Part shown: piece by piece, positions 48,501-58,897 of the stretch
How the letters are laid out: each line of letters begins with the position of its first letter
Position numbering within the stretch: the stretch's first letter is position 1
Source of the DNA: Thermoactinomyces sp. DSM 45892
GTDB taxonomy: Bacteria; Bacillota; Bacilli; Thermoactinomycetales; Thermoactinomycetaceae
Assembly: GCF_900107305.1 (NCBI RefSeq)
Contig: NZ_FNPL01000019.1
Location: 1 to 58,897, forward strand
Length of the DNA: 58,897 nt
Reading direction: 5' to 3'
Notes under the pieces: model-generated
What the model saw: the letters and a program-made list of their open reading frames with translations, nothing else
Database searches by the model: none
What the model was told of the DNA's origin: nothing
Position numbers and translations under genes: made by a program

Positions 48501-49649
48501 ATGAAGCCTGACCTAGTCCACATCCGCCGCGATCTCCACCAAATTCCCGAACCCGGATTCGAAGAGTTTCAAACCCAAGCATATATCCTATCGTTTCTCA
48601 AGTTCCTACCACAAGATCGCTTCGAACTGCAAACATGGCGAACTGGAATACTGGTGCGGATCACAGGAAGAAAACCACGTCAAACCATCGCCTATCGGAC
48701 AGACATGGACGGTTTGCCACTCACTGAGCAAACGACCCTTCCCTTCCCTTCGAAGCATCAAGGGTATATGCATGCTTGTGGCCACGATGTACATATGACC
48801 ATTGCACTCGGTCTCATTCATCACTTCATTCATCATCCCGTCGATGATCACTTGCTATTCCTCTTCCAACCTGCCGAAGAGGGACCCGGCGGTGCAGAGC
48901 CCATGCTCCAAAGTGAAGAATTTCAGCGCTGGAAACCCGATCAGATCTATGCGCTTCACATCGCACCCGAATACCCAGTTGGTACCATTGCCACCCGCCC
49001 CGGGATCTTATTCGCCAATACGCAAGAAATCTTTATCCATCTGCAAGGAAAAAGTGGCCATGCTGCCTATCCCCATCTCGCCCATGACATGGTGGTCGCC
49101 GCATCACAGCTGGTCGGTCAACTACAAACCGTCGTAGCTCGTAATATGAATCCCCTCGATTCAGCCATTATTACCATCGGGAAACTACATGCCGGTACGA
49201 AAGAAAACATCATTGCAGGAGAAGCACTTCTTGAAGGAACGATTCGCACTTTATCTGCCGAATCCATGGAACTGATAAAAGAACGATGTCAATCCATCAT
49301 CCGGGGCATCGAAGAATCGTTTCAATGCAAAGGAACCCTCACATGGGGATCAAACTATTGCCAAGTATATAACCACCACCAACTTACCCAAGAATTTATG
49401 AACTGGACCCGTACAGAAACAGCATTTCAGCTTATTGAATGCAAGGAAGCTCTCACAGGCGAAGACTTCGGATACTTCCTTGAACAAATCCCTGGGATGA
49501 TGTTCTGGTTAGGCGTCGACACCCCCTACGGACTCCATCATCCACAGATTGAGCCAAGCGAAGATGCTATTTCTGTTGCGGTTGAGTTGATGAGTCGTTA
49601 TCTAACACATGTAGCCTCGTTCAACGAACGATATTCGCCTCGACGATGA
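48501..49649 (+). CDS. dapL: N-acetyldiaminopimelate deacetylase
   Basis: The 382-residue M20-family amidohydrolase has [15 protein letters not shown] near the N-terminus, [12 protein letters not shown] (about 63-74), [12 protein letters not shown] (near 90-101), [11 protein letters not shown] (near 122) and [12 protein letters not shown] (about 310) metal-binding segments. It removes acetate from N-acetyl-L,L-diaminopimelate, completing the acetyl branch after dapH and the aminotransferase. GAAAGGAG precedes the ATG. A related amino-acid amidohydrolase is the alternative, but the operon makes the assignment firm. Confidence 0.92.
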   Translation: MKPDLVHIRRDLHQIPEPGFEEFQTQAYILSFLKFLPQDRFELQTWRTGILVRITGRKPRQTIAYRTDMDGLPLTEQTTLPFPSKHQGYMHACGHDVHMTIALGLIHHFIHHPVDDHLLFLFQPAEEGPGGAEPMLQSEEFQRWKPDQIYALHIAPEYPVGTIATRPGILFANTQEIFIHLQGKSGHAAYPHLAHDMVVAASQLVGQLQTVVARNMNPLDSAIITIGKLHAGTKENIIAGEALLEGTIRTLSAESMELIKERCQSIIRGIEESFQCKGTLTWGSNYCQVYNHHQLTQEFMNWTRTETAFQLIECKEALTGEDFGYFLEQIPGMMFWLGVDTPYGLHHPQIEPSEDAISVAVELMSRYLTHVASFNERYSPRR

Positions 49650-49663
49650 GATCTTATAAAAAA

Positions 49664-49703
49664 CAAAAACACGTCAGAGCTTCTAGTCTCTAACGTGTTT
49701 TTG
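49664..49703. terminator. Bidirectional terminator between dapL and sufB
   Basis: CAAAAACACGT (49664-49674) pairs with ACGTGTTTTTG (49693-49703), with additional AGAG/CTCT pairing inside the loop. Confidence 0.8.
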
Positions 49704-49713
49704 TATATATGGA

Positions 49714-51156
49714 TTAACCAATCGAGCCTTCCATCTCAAACTTGATCAGACGGTTCATCTCAACTGCATATTCCATTGGTAACTCTTTCGTAAACGGTTC
49801 AATAAAGCCCATAATAATCATCTGGGTTGCTTCATTTTCCGAAAGTCCACGACTCATCAAGTAGAAAAGTTGATCCTCGGACACTTTCGATACCGTCGCT
49901 TCATGCTCCAGCATAATGTTATCGTTTTGGATTTCATTATACGGAATCGTATCCGAAGTAGACTGGTCATCCAAGATGAGGGTGTCACATTTCACATTTG
50001 CCTTCGATCCCTCGGATTTCTTACCAAATTTGGTTAGACCACGATAGGTAACTTTCCCACCCTGTTTACTAATCGACTTCGAAATAATCGTAGCCGTACA
50101 GTTAGGGGCCAGCATCGTTACTTTCGCACCCGCATCTTGATGTTGTTCTTTTCCGGCTACAGCAATGGAAAGAATATCTGCCTTCCCGCCTTCACCTTTC
50201 ATCACCACAGCTGGATACTTCATGGTAAGTTTGGAACCAATGTTACCATCTACCCATTCCATGTGTCCGCCTGCTTCACAAACAGCGCGCTTCGTCACAA
50301 GGTTGTAGATGTTTGGAGCCCAGTTTTGGATGGTGGTATAACGAACACGAGCATTTTTCTTTACCACAATCTCAACGACCGCACTATGAAGGGAATCTGT
50401 GCTGTAGATCGGAGCCGTACAACCCTCTACATAGTGAACAAAGCTTCCTTCATCCGCAATGATGAGAGTGCGCTCAAATTGTCCCATATTCTCTGAGTTA
50501 ATGCGGAAATAAGCTTGTAATGGCACTTCGCATTTCACACCAGGTGGTACATAGATGAAAGATCCACCAGACCATACCGCACTATTTAGCGCAGAAAACT
50601 TATTATCTGCCGTCGGAATAACCGTTCCAAAGTATTCTTGGAAGATTTCTGGATGCTCACGAAGAGCCGTATCCGTATCGCAGAAGATCACACCTTGATC
50701 TTCCAGTTCCTTTTGCATGCTGTGATAGACTACTTCAGATTCATACTGAGCCGATACACCTGCTAAGAATTTTTGCTCTGCCTCTGGAATTCCCAGCTTG
50801 TCAAATGTCTGCTTAATCTCGTCTGGTACCTCTTCCCATGTCTTACCTTGTCGTTCAGAAGGCTTCACATAGTAAGTGATGTTATCGAAGTCCAATTCAC
50901 TTAGATCACCTGGTAGCAAGGAAAACCATTTGCTATTCAGATCATCCGGCATGGGCATCTTTTCAAATTGCTCGAGTGCCTTGAGACGAAACTGCAACAT
51001 CCAGTCCGACTCACCCTTCATACGAGAAATTTCCTCTACGATCTGACGGTTAAGACCCCGTTTTGAACGGAACACCGATACATCTTTATCGCGAAATCCG
51101 TATTTATAATCGGAGATTTCAGGTACATCACTGTAATCAGGTACATTTTGTGCCAT
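49714..51156 (-). CDS. sufB: Iron-sulfur assembly scaffold SufB
   Basis: The start is ATG 51156 (AAGGAGG upstream), 480 residues, the normal SufB length. Familiar blocks are [32 protein letters not shown] (near 135), [27 protein letters not shown] split over 190-220, the GCTAP segment, and the C-terminal [12 protein letters not shown]...GFIEPF. SufB with SufC and SufD builds Fe-S clusters. It is the last gene of sufC-sufD-sufS-sufU-sufB, the standard Bacillales order. Confidence 0.97.
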   Translation of the reverse strand: MAQNVPDYSDVPEISDYKYGFRDKDVSVFRSKRGLNRQIVEEISRMKGESDWMLQFRLKALEQFEKMPMPDDLNSKWFSLLPGDLSELDFDNITYYVKPSERQGKTWEEVPDEIKQTFDKLGIPEAEQKFLAGVSAQYESEVVYHSMQKELEDQGVIFCDTDTALREHPEIFQEYFGTVIPTADNKFSALNSAVWSGGSFIYVPPGVKCEVPLQAYFRINSENMGQFERTLIIADEGSFVHYVEGCTAPIYSTDSLHSAVVEIVVKKNARVRYTTIQNWAPNIYNLVTKRAVCEAGGHMEWVDGNIGSKLTMKYPAVVMKGEGGKADILSIAVAGKEQHQDAGAKVTMLAPNCTATIISKSISKQGGKVTYRGLTKFGKKSEGSKANVKCDTLILDDQSTSDTIPYNEIQNDNIMLEHEATVSKVSEDQLFYLMSRGLSENEATQMIIMGFIEPFTKELPMEYAVEMNRLIKFEMEGSIG

Positions 51157-51174
51157 GTTTCTCTCCTCCTTCAA

Positions 51175-54099
<2,925 letters not shown>

Positions 54100-54113
54100 C
54101 GCCAACACCATCC

Positions 54114-54899
54114 TTACCCTTTTCCTACGGTTTCGTCTTCAATACCCAACTCTTCTTTTACCCAATCGTAACCTTCTGCCTCAAGACGTTCAGCTAGTTC
54201 TGGCCCGCCTGATTTCACGATACGTCCCTGCATAAATACATGAACAAAGTCTGGTTTAATATAATTCAACAAACGTTGATAGTGCGTAATAATAAGGCAC
54301 CCAAACTCATCATTGCGCATCGAGTTTACACCCTCTGCTACTACTTTTAACGCATCAATATCAAGGCCTGAGTCAATCTCATCTAAGATCGCAATGCCTG
54401 GCTTAAGCATCATCATTTGTAGGATCTCGTTACGCTTTTTTTCTCCACCTGAGAAACCTTCATTTAGATAACGAGTAGCAAACTTTTGATCCATCTCGAG
54501 TACGTCCATCTTAGTGTCCATCTCACGGATAAACTTCATAAGAGAGATTTCATTTCCTTCACCACGCTTCGCATTCACTGCACTACGAAGGAAATCAGAG
54601 TTCGTAACACCGCTTATCTCAGATGGATATTGCATAGCTAGAAAAAGACCCGCACGAGCACGCTCGTCTACTTCCATTTCCAATAAGTCTTCTCCATTTA
54701 GATGTGCTTCTCCACCTGTGATTTCATACTTAGGATGACCCATTAGAGCAGAAGCGAGTGTGGACTTACCTGTTCCATTTGGCCCCATGATGGCATGGAT
54801 TTCCCCACCCTTGATCTCAAGATTGACACCCTTTAAAATTTCTCGCCCTTCGATCTCTACTTTTATATCTTTGAGCGTTAGATTCGGTTTATTTGACAT
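54114..54899 (-). CDS. sufC: Fe-S assembly ATPase SufC
   Basis: The 261-residue ABC ATPase has Walker A GPNGTGKST (near 36), the signature NEGFSGGEKKRNEIL (about 150) and Walker B AILDEIDSGLDIDAL (near 172). SufC drives SufB-SufD rearrangement during cluster assembly. First gene of the operon; GGAGGG lies before the ATG. Confidence 0.97.
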   Translation of the reverse strand: MSNKPNLTLKDIKVEIEGREILKGVNLEIKGGEIHAIMGPNGTGKSTLASALMGHPKYEITGGEAHLNGEDLLEMEVDERARAGLFLAMQYPSEISGVTNSDFLRSAVNAKRGEGNEISLMKFIREMDTKMDVLEMDQKFATRYLNEGFSGGEKKRNEILQMMMLKPGIAILDEIDSGLDIDALKVVAEGVNSMRNDEFGCLIITHYQRLLNYIKPDFVHVFMQGRIVKSGGPELAERLEAEGYDWVKEELGIEDETVGKG

Positions 54900-54997
54900 T
54901 CTATTCCCTCCATGAAATCAAAATCGACATCTGTATATTCTCGTAATCATAAAGGCCAAATGCCATTCATAAAATTAGCGTTAGCCATTCTCTCTAA

Positions 54998-55025
54998 ATC
55001 ATAGGGTATGATATGATGAAATCAA
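54998..55025 (-). promoter_or_regulatory. Sigma-A promoter of the suf operon
   Basis: On the minus strand TTGATT (55025-55020), 16 bp, TATGAT (55003-54998), about 100 nt before the sufC start. The rest of the 308-nt gap holds the site below and no gene. Confidence 0.6.
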
Positions 55026-55039
55026 AATCTAGATTAGAG

Positions 55040-55061
55040 TGATTATCAAGTGATTCTCATT
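55040..55061. promoter_or_regulatory. Candidate Fur-like site upstream of suf
   Basis: TGATTATCAAGTGATTCTCA and flanking T residues resemble two partly overlapping TGATAATCA-type half sites. It lies 15 nt beyond the suf -35 and also upstream of the small zinc-binding protein gene, so could act on both. Confidence 0.35.
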
Positions 55062-55207
55062 TTATTCTACTCGACCTCTCGAAGGAGTTCAAGAAATGTT
55101 TCCGAAATGAATTTTTTTAACGCTATTATGACCTTCACTCCTACACCGTACCCATGTTATTTCAGTACAATCAAATATTTTTATTCTTCAGCAAAGAGGT
55201 GCAAATC

Positions 55208-55381
55208 ATGAGCCAACCCGTTCGCTGTATTGAGTGTTATAAAAACCGTCCCGGTGGAAGGTGTGATTTCTGTCCTCTGCACAAGAAAAACAGACATCAT
55301 TACTTACCACTCGAAAACGGTTGGTTTTCTTTAAGGAAAGAACAAGAACCAAAATCGCAAACTAAAAATAACAGGATTTAA
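55208..55381 (+). CDS. Small zinc-ribbon-like protein
   Basis: The protein is 57 residues from ATG 55208 (AAAGAGGTG upstream); a longer reading from 55154 has no ribosome site. Two CxxC pairs (CIEC and CDFC) separated by ten residues, plus nearby C and H, suggest a bound zinc. The C-terminal half is basic. I do not recognise a named family. It is divergent from the suf operon. The 280 bases after it are AT-rich and I see no gene in them. Confidence 0.6.
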   Translation: MSQPVRCIECYKNRPGGRCDFCPLHKKNRHHYLPLENGWFSLRKEQEPKSQTKNNRI

Positions 55382-55661
55382 TAAAATTTTTCTCTATTTT
55401 CTAATATATCGCACACTTTTTTTCGTATCTTTTTCTCTGCGAATTCGATAAAATAGATTTGTGTCTATTATTTCTATCGATTTCCTCCTTTATCTTCAAC
55501 CTTATTTTTCAAAACACATCAATCATTCAATCTTTCTACACACTCATTACTAATAGAACATCCATCATTCATGTACAATAGAAGTAGATATAGAATCCTC
55601 TTTAGAAAGTAGCTTTTATCCCATTTTTTCTCTTTCTTATTTTCGCTAGGAGGCAGATTTT

Positions 55662-56183
55662 ATGAAGAAAATTCGCACTCGTAATCAAGATTTCAACCTC
55701 GCCCATGAAAATGTTTTTCCTTTATTATTGAATAGAACGATTGAAAAAAAACGTTGGCCTATGGCTTATGAGCAAAAATCAAATTATCAACCCTCTTCCA
55801 CTGAATCAATCGGAGTCAAGACCTACAGATACAGCCTCAGTAAAAAAAGGCTACTAAAATTTTGGGAGCAACAACGTAAAGAGGTTCGAATCGCCCCCTT
55901 TCTCCCTGAAATTATTCAAGAAATCGTTTTTAAAAATGTCTATGACGATATAAAGGAAATGCTTGCAAATTGCTATTACGAGGATTTTCATCTCCCACTT
56001 ATGGAAATCACACTACAAAGCTGGCTGCTCCATCAAAAAAACACCTCAATTGAATTAGATCGAAATCAGGATACACTCTATTGGGAAGAAGTTATTCAAT
56101 TTCTCCATACTTGTTCCAAACGCAAACTATTACAAGACCTTCAACAACAAGGTAGTCGCCCCTCTTCTAAACATTTCATTTAA
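55662..56183 (+). CDS. Unknown protein
   Basis: The 173-residue protein starts at ATG 55662, with AGGAGG 10 nt upstream, and a hairpin terminator follows. It is basic, mostly helical by composition, with a KKRLLKFWEQQRKEVRIAPFLPEIIQEIVFKNVYDDI-like central part (about 60-105, given here only as landmarks FWEQQRK and FLPEIIQEI). No membrane segment. Family not recognised; sporulation-linked short basic proteins are a possibility only. Confidence 0.55.
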   Translation: MKKIRTRNQDFNLAHENVFPLLLNRTIEKKRWPMAYEQKSNYQPSSTESIGVKTYRYSLSKKRLLKFWEQQRKEVRIAPFLPEIIQEIVFKNVYDDIKEMLANCYYEDFHLPLMEITLQSWLLHQKNTSIELDRNQDTLYWEEVIQFLHTCSKRKLLQDLQQQGSRPSSKHFI

Positions 56184-56196
56184 TTTAAACGTCAGA

Positions 56197-56234
56197 AGCC
56201 GCCTTAGAGAGGTTTCCCTAAAGCGGCTCATTTG
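56197..56234 (+). terminator. Terminator after the unknown gene
   Basis: AGCCGC (56197-56202) pairs with GCGGCT (56223-56228) and TTAG with CTAA inside, followed by TTTGTTTT. Confidence 0.65.
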
Positions 56235-56279
56235 TTTTCTCTATTATGTTCCCCAGCACATCATACCTCATTATGAAGA

Positions 56280-56759
56280 CTATACAGGGTCTGCTAATGT
56301 CTGCAAGTATTCACCATGAAAATATTCAATTACTTTTTCCATCATCACCCTGCGAGTCAAAATCCCTAAAAATTGGTTCCGTATATCAATAATAGGAATA
56401 TAGGATCGGTTCACTAGGATTTCAAAAGCAAAGGAAAAGATTGAGTTTGATAAGATTCCACTGTGATTTAAATCCATTGCTTCATGAACTTGAAATTGAT
56501 TTAGCTTTGAAAAATCAAGTTCATTTTCTTTTTCACGGCTTAGCTCATATAGATGATCTAAGATATTCGTTTTGCTAATGACTCCTTCAATTTGGTTCTC
56601 ATCATTAATAACAGGAACCGAATTCTGCCCACGACGCGTGAGAACTAGTAAAGCACGATCTAATGTCCAATCAGGCTTTACAACCGTTACCTGTTCTTTC
56701 GGGATAATGAAAGGGGCGACTTCCTTTGAAAATAATAGAGTTTCAGCATTTCCTTTCAT
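56280..56759 (-). CDS. cbpB: CBS-pair protein, CbpB/DarB (YkuL) type
   Basis: The 159-residue protein is two CBS domains (about 14-72 and 85-150). It matches YkuL of Bacillus in parts such as LDRALLVLTRRGQNSVPVI and the closing FLGILTRRVMMEKVIEY. YkuL (DarB/CbpB) binds cyclic di-AMP and, when free, stimulates the (p)ppGpp synthetase Rel. The role here is inferred from that similarity. Monocistronic, no membrane segment. Confidence 0.8.
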   Translation of the reverse strand: MKGNAETLLFSKEVAPFIIPKEQVTVVKPDWTLDRALLVLTRRGQNSVPVINDENQIEGVISKTNILDHLYELSREKENELDFSKLNQFQVHEAMDLNHSGILSNSIFSFAFEILVNRSYIPIIDIRNQFLGILTRRVMMEKVIEYFHGEYLQTLADPV

Positions 56760-56958
56760 ACTAAAAACTCCCTACATTACAAATTTTATATGTGTGATGT
56801 GTGTGCATAGATGTTTCATCTTATACATCCAGCCTCTCTCTTATTTTACCACCCTTTTTGAATGGAGATAAGAGTTGCTAGCAAAACGTCATGGAAAAAA
56901 TAAACTTTAACCACAATAAAGACTTATTTTGTACATAGGGATCCACTTCCGGTTCCGT

Positions 56959-57654
56959 TTACTCGTGGTACATATATGCTTGTTGCAACAACTGAAATGC
57001 TTCCTCTCCCTGTCCTTGAGCCAGAAATTTTTGTGCCTCTTCGATCATAATAGGATTGGTTTCCATCGCATATTTCTCTGATTGCCTCATCGTGGAGCAA
57101 GCTTCCTCCCACTTCCCTTCCTCTGCATAAAACAGAGCAAGTTGATGAATCGCATAACAAAGCCCTGGACCTACTAACGCTACACCATCTCGATCTGGAT
57201 AACTTGAAAATCGATTCTGTTCTCGATCAATTATTCTTCTTAATTCCTCATTCGCTAATGCATGTTTTCCTGCTTGGAAGCGATAATATTGGAGATATAC
57301 TTCCAAATGAACCTTACTCATCATATAGCCCATCGAATCAGGGTACTGAACTAATGCCTCTGCCATCTCTTCTTCTGCTAGCGCATATCGGCCTCTCTCA
57401 GCATCCATCTCCGCCATCTCAATCAAGCTTCTTACATAAGCAAAATGCTGGTTTGCATTCTCCTGTGGGCCTTCCTGCGCATTCACTGCAAATAGACGGT
57501 ATGCGAGATCCTTTGCCCCTTTTCTCATACACGTGACCGCTACCAACATTCGAGCGGTTAGTTCTTGATCAAAATGGTAAAACGTATCATGAGGGAGCAT
57601 TCTCCCTACCTCTTCATAAGCCTCTGCTTTTAATTGTGTTAAGTCGTTTACCAT
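56959..57654 (-). CDS. TPR-like helical protein of unknown function
   Basis: The protein is 231 residues from ATG 57654 (GGAGGAG upstream; the longer reading from 57675 contains this site). Helix pairs with small/aromatic spacing typical of TPR units run from about 20 to 225 (ARMLVAVTCMRKGAKDLAYRLF; CYAIHQLALFYAEEGKWEEA in shorter form). No HTH or catalytic motif. A scaffold or peptide-binding protein is likely. The 200 bases between it and the CBS gene hold nothing I recognise. Confidence 0.65.
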   Translation of the reverse strand: MVNDLTQLKAEAYEEVGRMLPHDTFYHFDQELTARMLVAVTCMRKGAKDLAYRLFAVNAQEGPQENANQHFAYVRSLIEMAEMDAERGRYALAEEEMAEALVQYPDSMGYMMSKVHLEVYLQYYRFQAGKHALANEELRRIIDREQNRFSSYPDRDGVALVGPGLCYAIHQLALFYAEEGKWEEACSTMRQSEKYAMETNPIMIEEAQKFLAQGQGEEAFQLLQQAYMYHE

Positions 57655-57797
57655 AAAAACTCCTCCGAAGGACATTCATGTTGCAATTATTGTACCACGC
57701 CCAATACGATCTATCTCTCCTATTCACAATTTGTTTAAAAGTTCACGAAGAGTTACAATAAACCCATTCGACAACTAGAAAGGAATTTATTTTCACC

Positions 57798-58649
57798 ATG
57801 TGGATTCTACTCTCTATTTTTTGCTCCTTGGCCTTCGGATTGGCTGGTTTTATGATGAAAGTCAGCTCCGCAAAAGAAGGCTCTCACACTACCCTACTAT
57901 TTGGATTATATGTCACGGGTACCCTCGGATTTTTAGGTTATCTGTTTGTTACTGGAGAATGGGACACTTCACCGATCGTATGGATTGCTGGCCTGATCAT
58001 TGGTTTCGGATCCATAGCAGGCAACATTTTATTTATGAAAGCATTAGATCAAGGGCCAGCGAGCCTTACTTCGCCGATTATTAACAGCAACATCTTATTT
58101 ATTGTGATCATGTCTGTGCTATTTTACAACGAAACACTTTCATTAACCGAATCCATTGGGGTTAGCTTATTAGTTTTAGCAATCTTTATCATCCCCATTG
58201 ATCCAAATGAAACCTTACGTATTCGAAATAAAACATGGTATTTGTATGTATTTGTGGCTATGGTCTTATTCTTTTTACGGACAGGCGGTCTCAAAATTAC
58301 GGAGGAATTAGATCGTTCAAACAGTATGATTCTGTTTATTAGTTACTTGATGGGTGTTATCTGGTTTGCGATTGATTCTTTTTACAAACGGGGAAATCTT
58401 GGTTCGGCAAGGTCGATAAAAGTGGGTTGGATCTGGGGACTAAGCTCAGGAATTTTTTCTTTTGCAGGAATGCAGGCGTATACATTAGCATTGCAAGATG
58501 GACCAGCAAGCATTGTCTCACCGATTTTTGCCACGAATAGTTTGGTGGTAGCATTGCTTTCTATTTTGGTGTATAAGGAGCGGTTATCGCCTTTTCAGAA
58601 GTTAGCCCTTGTTCTTCTGGCTGTGGGATTAGTGATCATTCGATTGTAA
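57798..58649 (+). CDS. EamA/DMT family transporter
   Basis: The 283-residue protein has ten hydrophobic segments in two halves of five, the EamA repeat; FMKALDQGPASLTSPI near 82 and YTLALQDGPASIVSPIFATNS near 235 are equivalent points in the two halves. DMT members export metabolites or import nucleotide sugars; substrate is not predictable. GAAAGGAA upstream of the ATG. Confidence 0.88.
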   Translation: MWILLSIFCSLAFGLAGFMMKVSSAKEGSHTTLLFGLYVTGTLGFLGYLFVTGEWDTSPIVWIAGLIIGFGSIAGNILFMKALDQGPASLTSPIINSNILFIVIMSVLFYNETLSLTESIGVSLLVLAIFIIPIDPNETLRIRNKTWYLYVFVAMVLFFLRTGGLKITEELDRSNSMILFISYLMGVIWFAIDSFYKRGNLGSARSIKVGWIWGLSSGIFSFAGMQAYTLALQDGPASIVSPIFATNSLVVALLSILVYKERLSPFQKLALVLLAVGLVIIRL

Positions 58650-58676
58650 TCTTGATTCATCTATCGGGCACACACC

Positions 58677-58710
58677 AAAAAGAGTAGACCCTATGAGGCC
58701 TACTCTTTTT
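58677..58710. terminator. Terminator after the transporter gene
   Basis: AAAAAGAGTAG (58677-58687) pairs with CTACTCTTTTT (58700-58710), with GG/CC pairs inside; usable in both directions. Confidence 0.8.
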
Positions 58711-58729
58711 ATGGGTAGTAAGTAGAAAC

Positions 58730-58764
58730 AAACCTCTTCTATTCGAAAGGAGAAGAGGTTTTTG
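58730..58764. terminator. Terminator downstream of the 16S rRNA gene
   Basis: AAACCTCTTCT (58730-58740) pairs with AGAAGAGGTTT (58751-58761). On the minus strand it lies about 80 nt after the 16S 3' end. Confidence 0.75.
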
Positions 58765-58843
58765 GTATTCCCTGAAAACTAAAGAGTGAGTAAGAAGCCA
58801 AAACCTGAGAGTGTGTAATTCGTTATGCTCATAAGAGCTCCAT

Positions 58844-58897
58844 AGAAAGGAGGTGATCCATCCCCACCTTCCGGTAGGGATACCTTGTTACGACTTC
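58844..58897 (-). rRNA. rrs: 16S ribosomal RNA, 3' end only
   Basis: The reverse complement reads GAAGTCGTAACAAGG at the window edge and ends with GGATCACCTCCTTTCT, the universal 16S 3' end with the anti-Shine-Dalgarno sequence. The gene continues beyond the window. The 80 nt after it look like the start of a Bacillales spacer (short GCTC/GAGC hairpin), but a terminator and then a transporter gene follow, with no tRNA or 23S. Confidence 0.97.

Noticed and set aside
58649-58843. tRNA or 23S rRNA after the 16S gene
   Set aside because: No cloverleaf or 23S start sequence is present; only short hairpins.

Overview
The window reads as chromosome of a spore-forming Bacillales bacterium, most likely of the filamentous Thermoactinomycetaceae. 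The reasons are Bacillus-type gene blocks (lipA/yutD, lytH, yunB, yunC-yunF, sufCDSUB, dapH-dapL, cbpB/darB), AGGAGG ribosome binding sites with frequent GTG and TTG starts, sporulation genes, and a secreted subtilase that closely resembles thermitase of Thermoactinomyces vulgaris. The family assignment is inference from gene content; only the last 54 nt of a 16S rRNA gene are present.

Layout. 0-0.2 kb: hairpin-rich tail that may be the right end of an IS200/IS605 (TnpB) element. 0.2-6.7 kb: a racA-like gene, DUF3055, lipA-yutD, lytH, a glutaredoxin, a UbiD-type decarboxylase and yunB. 6.9-10.9 kb: an acetyltransferase, a type III polyketide synthase coupled to a methyltransferase (alkylpyrone type), and a CitST-like two-component system whose kinase lacks the external sensor domain. 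11.1-21.1 kb: a leftward operon with the gene order of the ICEBs1/Tn916/pCW3 conjugation machine (ConB/TcpC, small membrane protein, TcpE, ConE/VirB4, ConG/VirB6-like, VirD4/HerA-like ATPase). It is headed by an LPQTA surface protein and a class D sortase, and has no relaxase or integrase. 21.4-24.2 kb: yfkAB and an ABC-F gene.

24.5-31.5 kb: a 29-residue membrane peptide, then three tandem paralogues that each join a conserved N-terminal domain, a long collagen-like Gly-X-Thr/Pro stalk and a C-terminal seven-bladed YVTN beta-propeller. Each has its own sigma-K-like promoter; the first two are each followed by a strong terminator. This is the most striking system here: probably trimeric spore-surface fibres tipped with propellers. 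31.6-34.6 kb: yneK-like gene, cold shock protein, thermitase-like protease and a lipoprotein. 34.6-38.5 kb: yunC, a small protein, yunD, yunE and yunF, the continuation of the block broken after yunB.

38.6-42.3 kb: pncB, then a two-gene operon (VirB8/TcpC-like membrane protein plus a transglycosylase/M23 wall hydrolase). This is the part missing from the conjugation-like operon 20 kb away, and both operons share an unusual AT-rich motif upstream. 42.3-46.4 kb: an unknown protein, AI-2E and YihY membrane proteins, and an NprR-sized HTH-TPR regulator. 46.5-49.6 kb: acetyl-branch diaminopimelate operon with a class III aminotransferase in the middle. 49.7-54.9 kb: suf operon with a candidate Fur-like site. 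55.2-58.6 kb: small unknowns, a CbpB/DarB-type CBS protein, a TPR-like protein and an EamA transporter. 58.84 kb to the end: 3' end of a 16S rRNA gene (minus strand) that is not followed by 23S.
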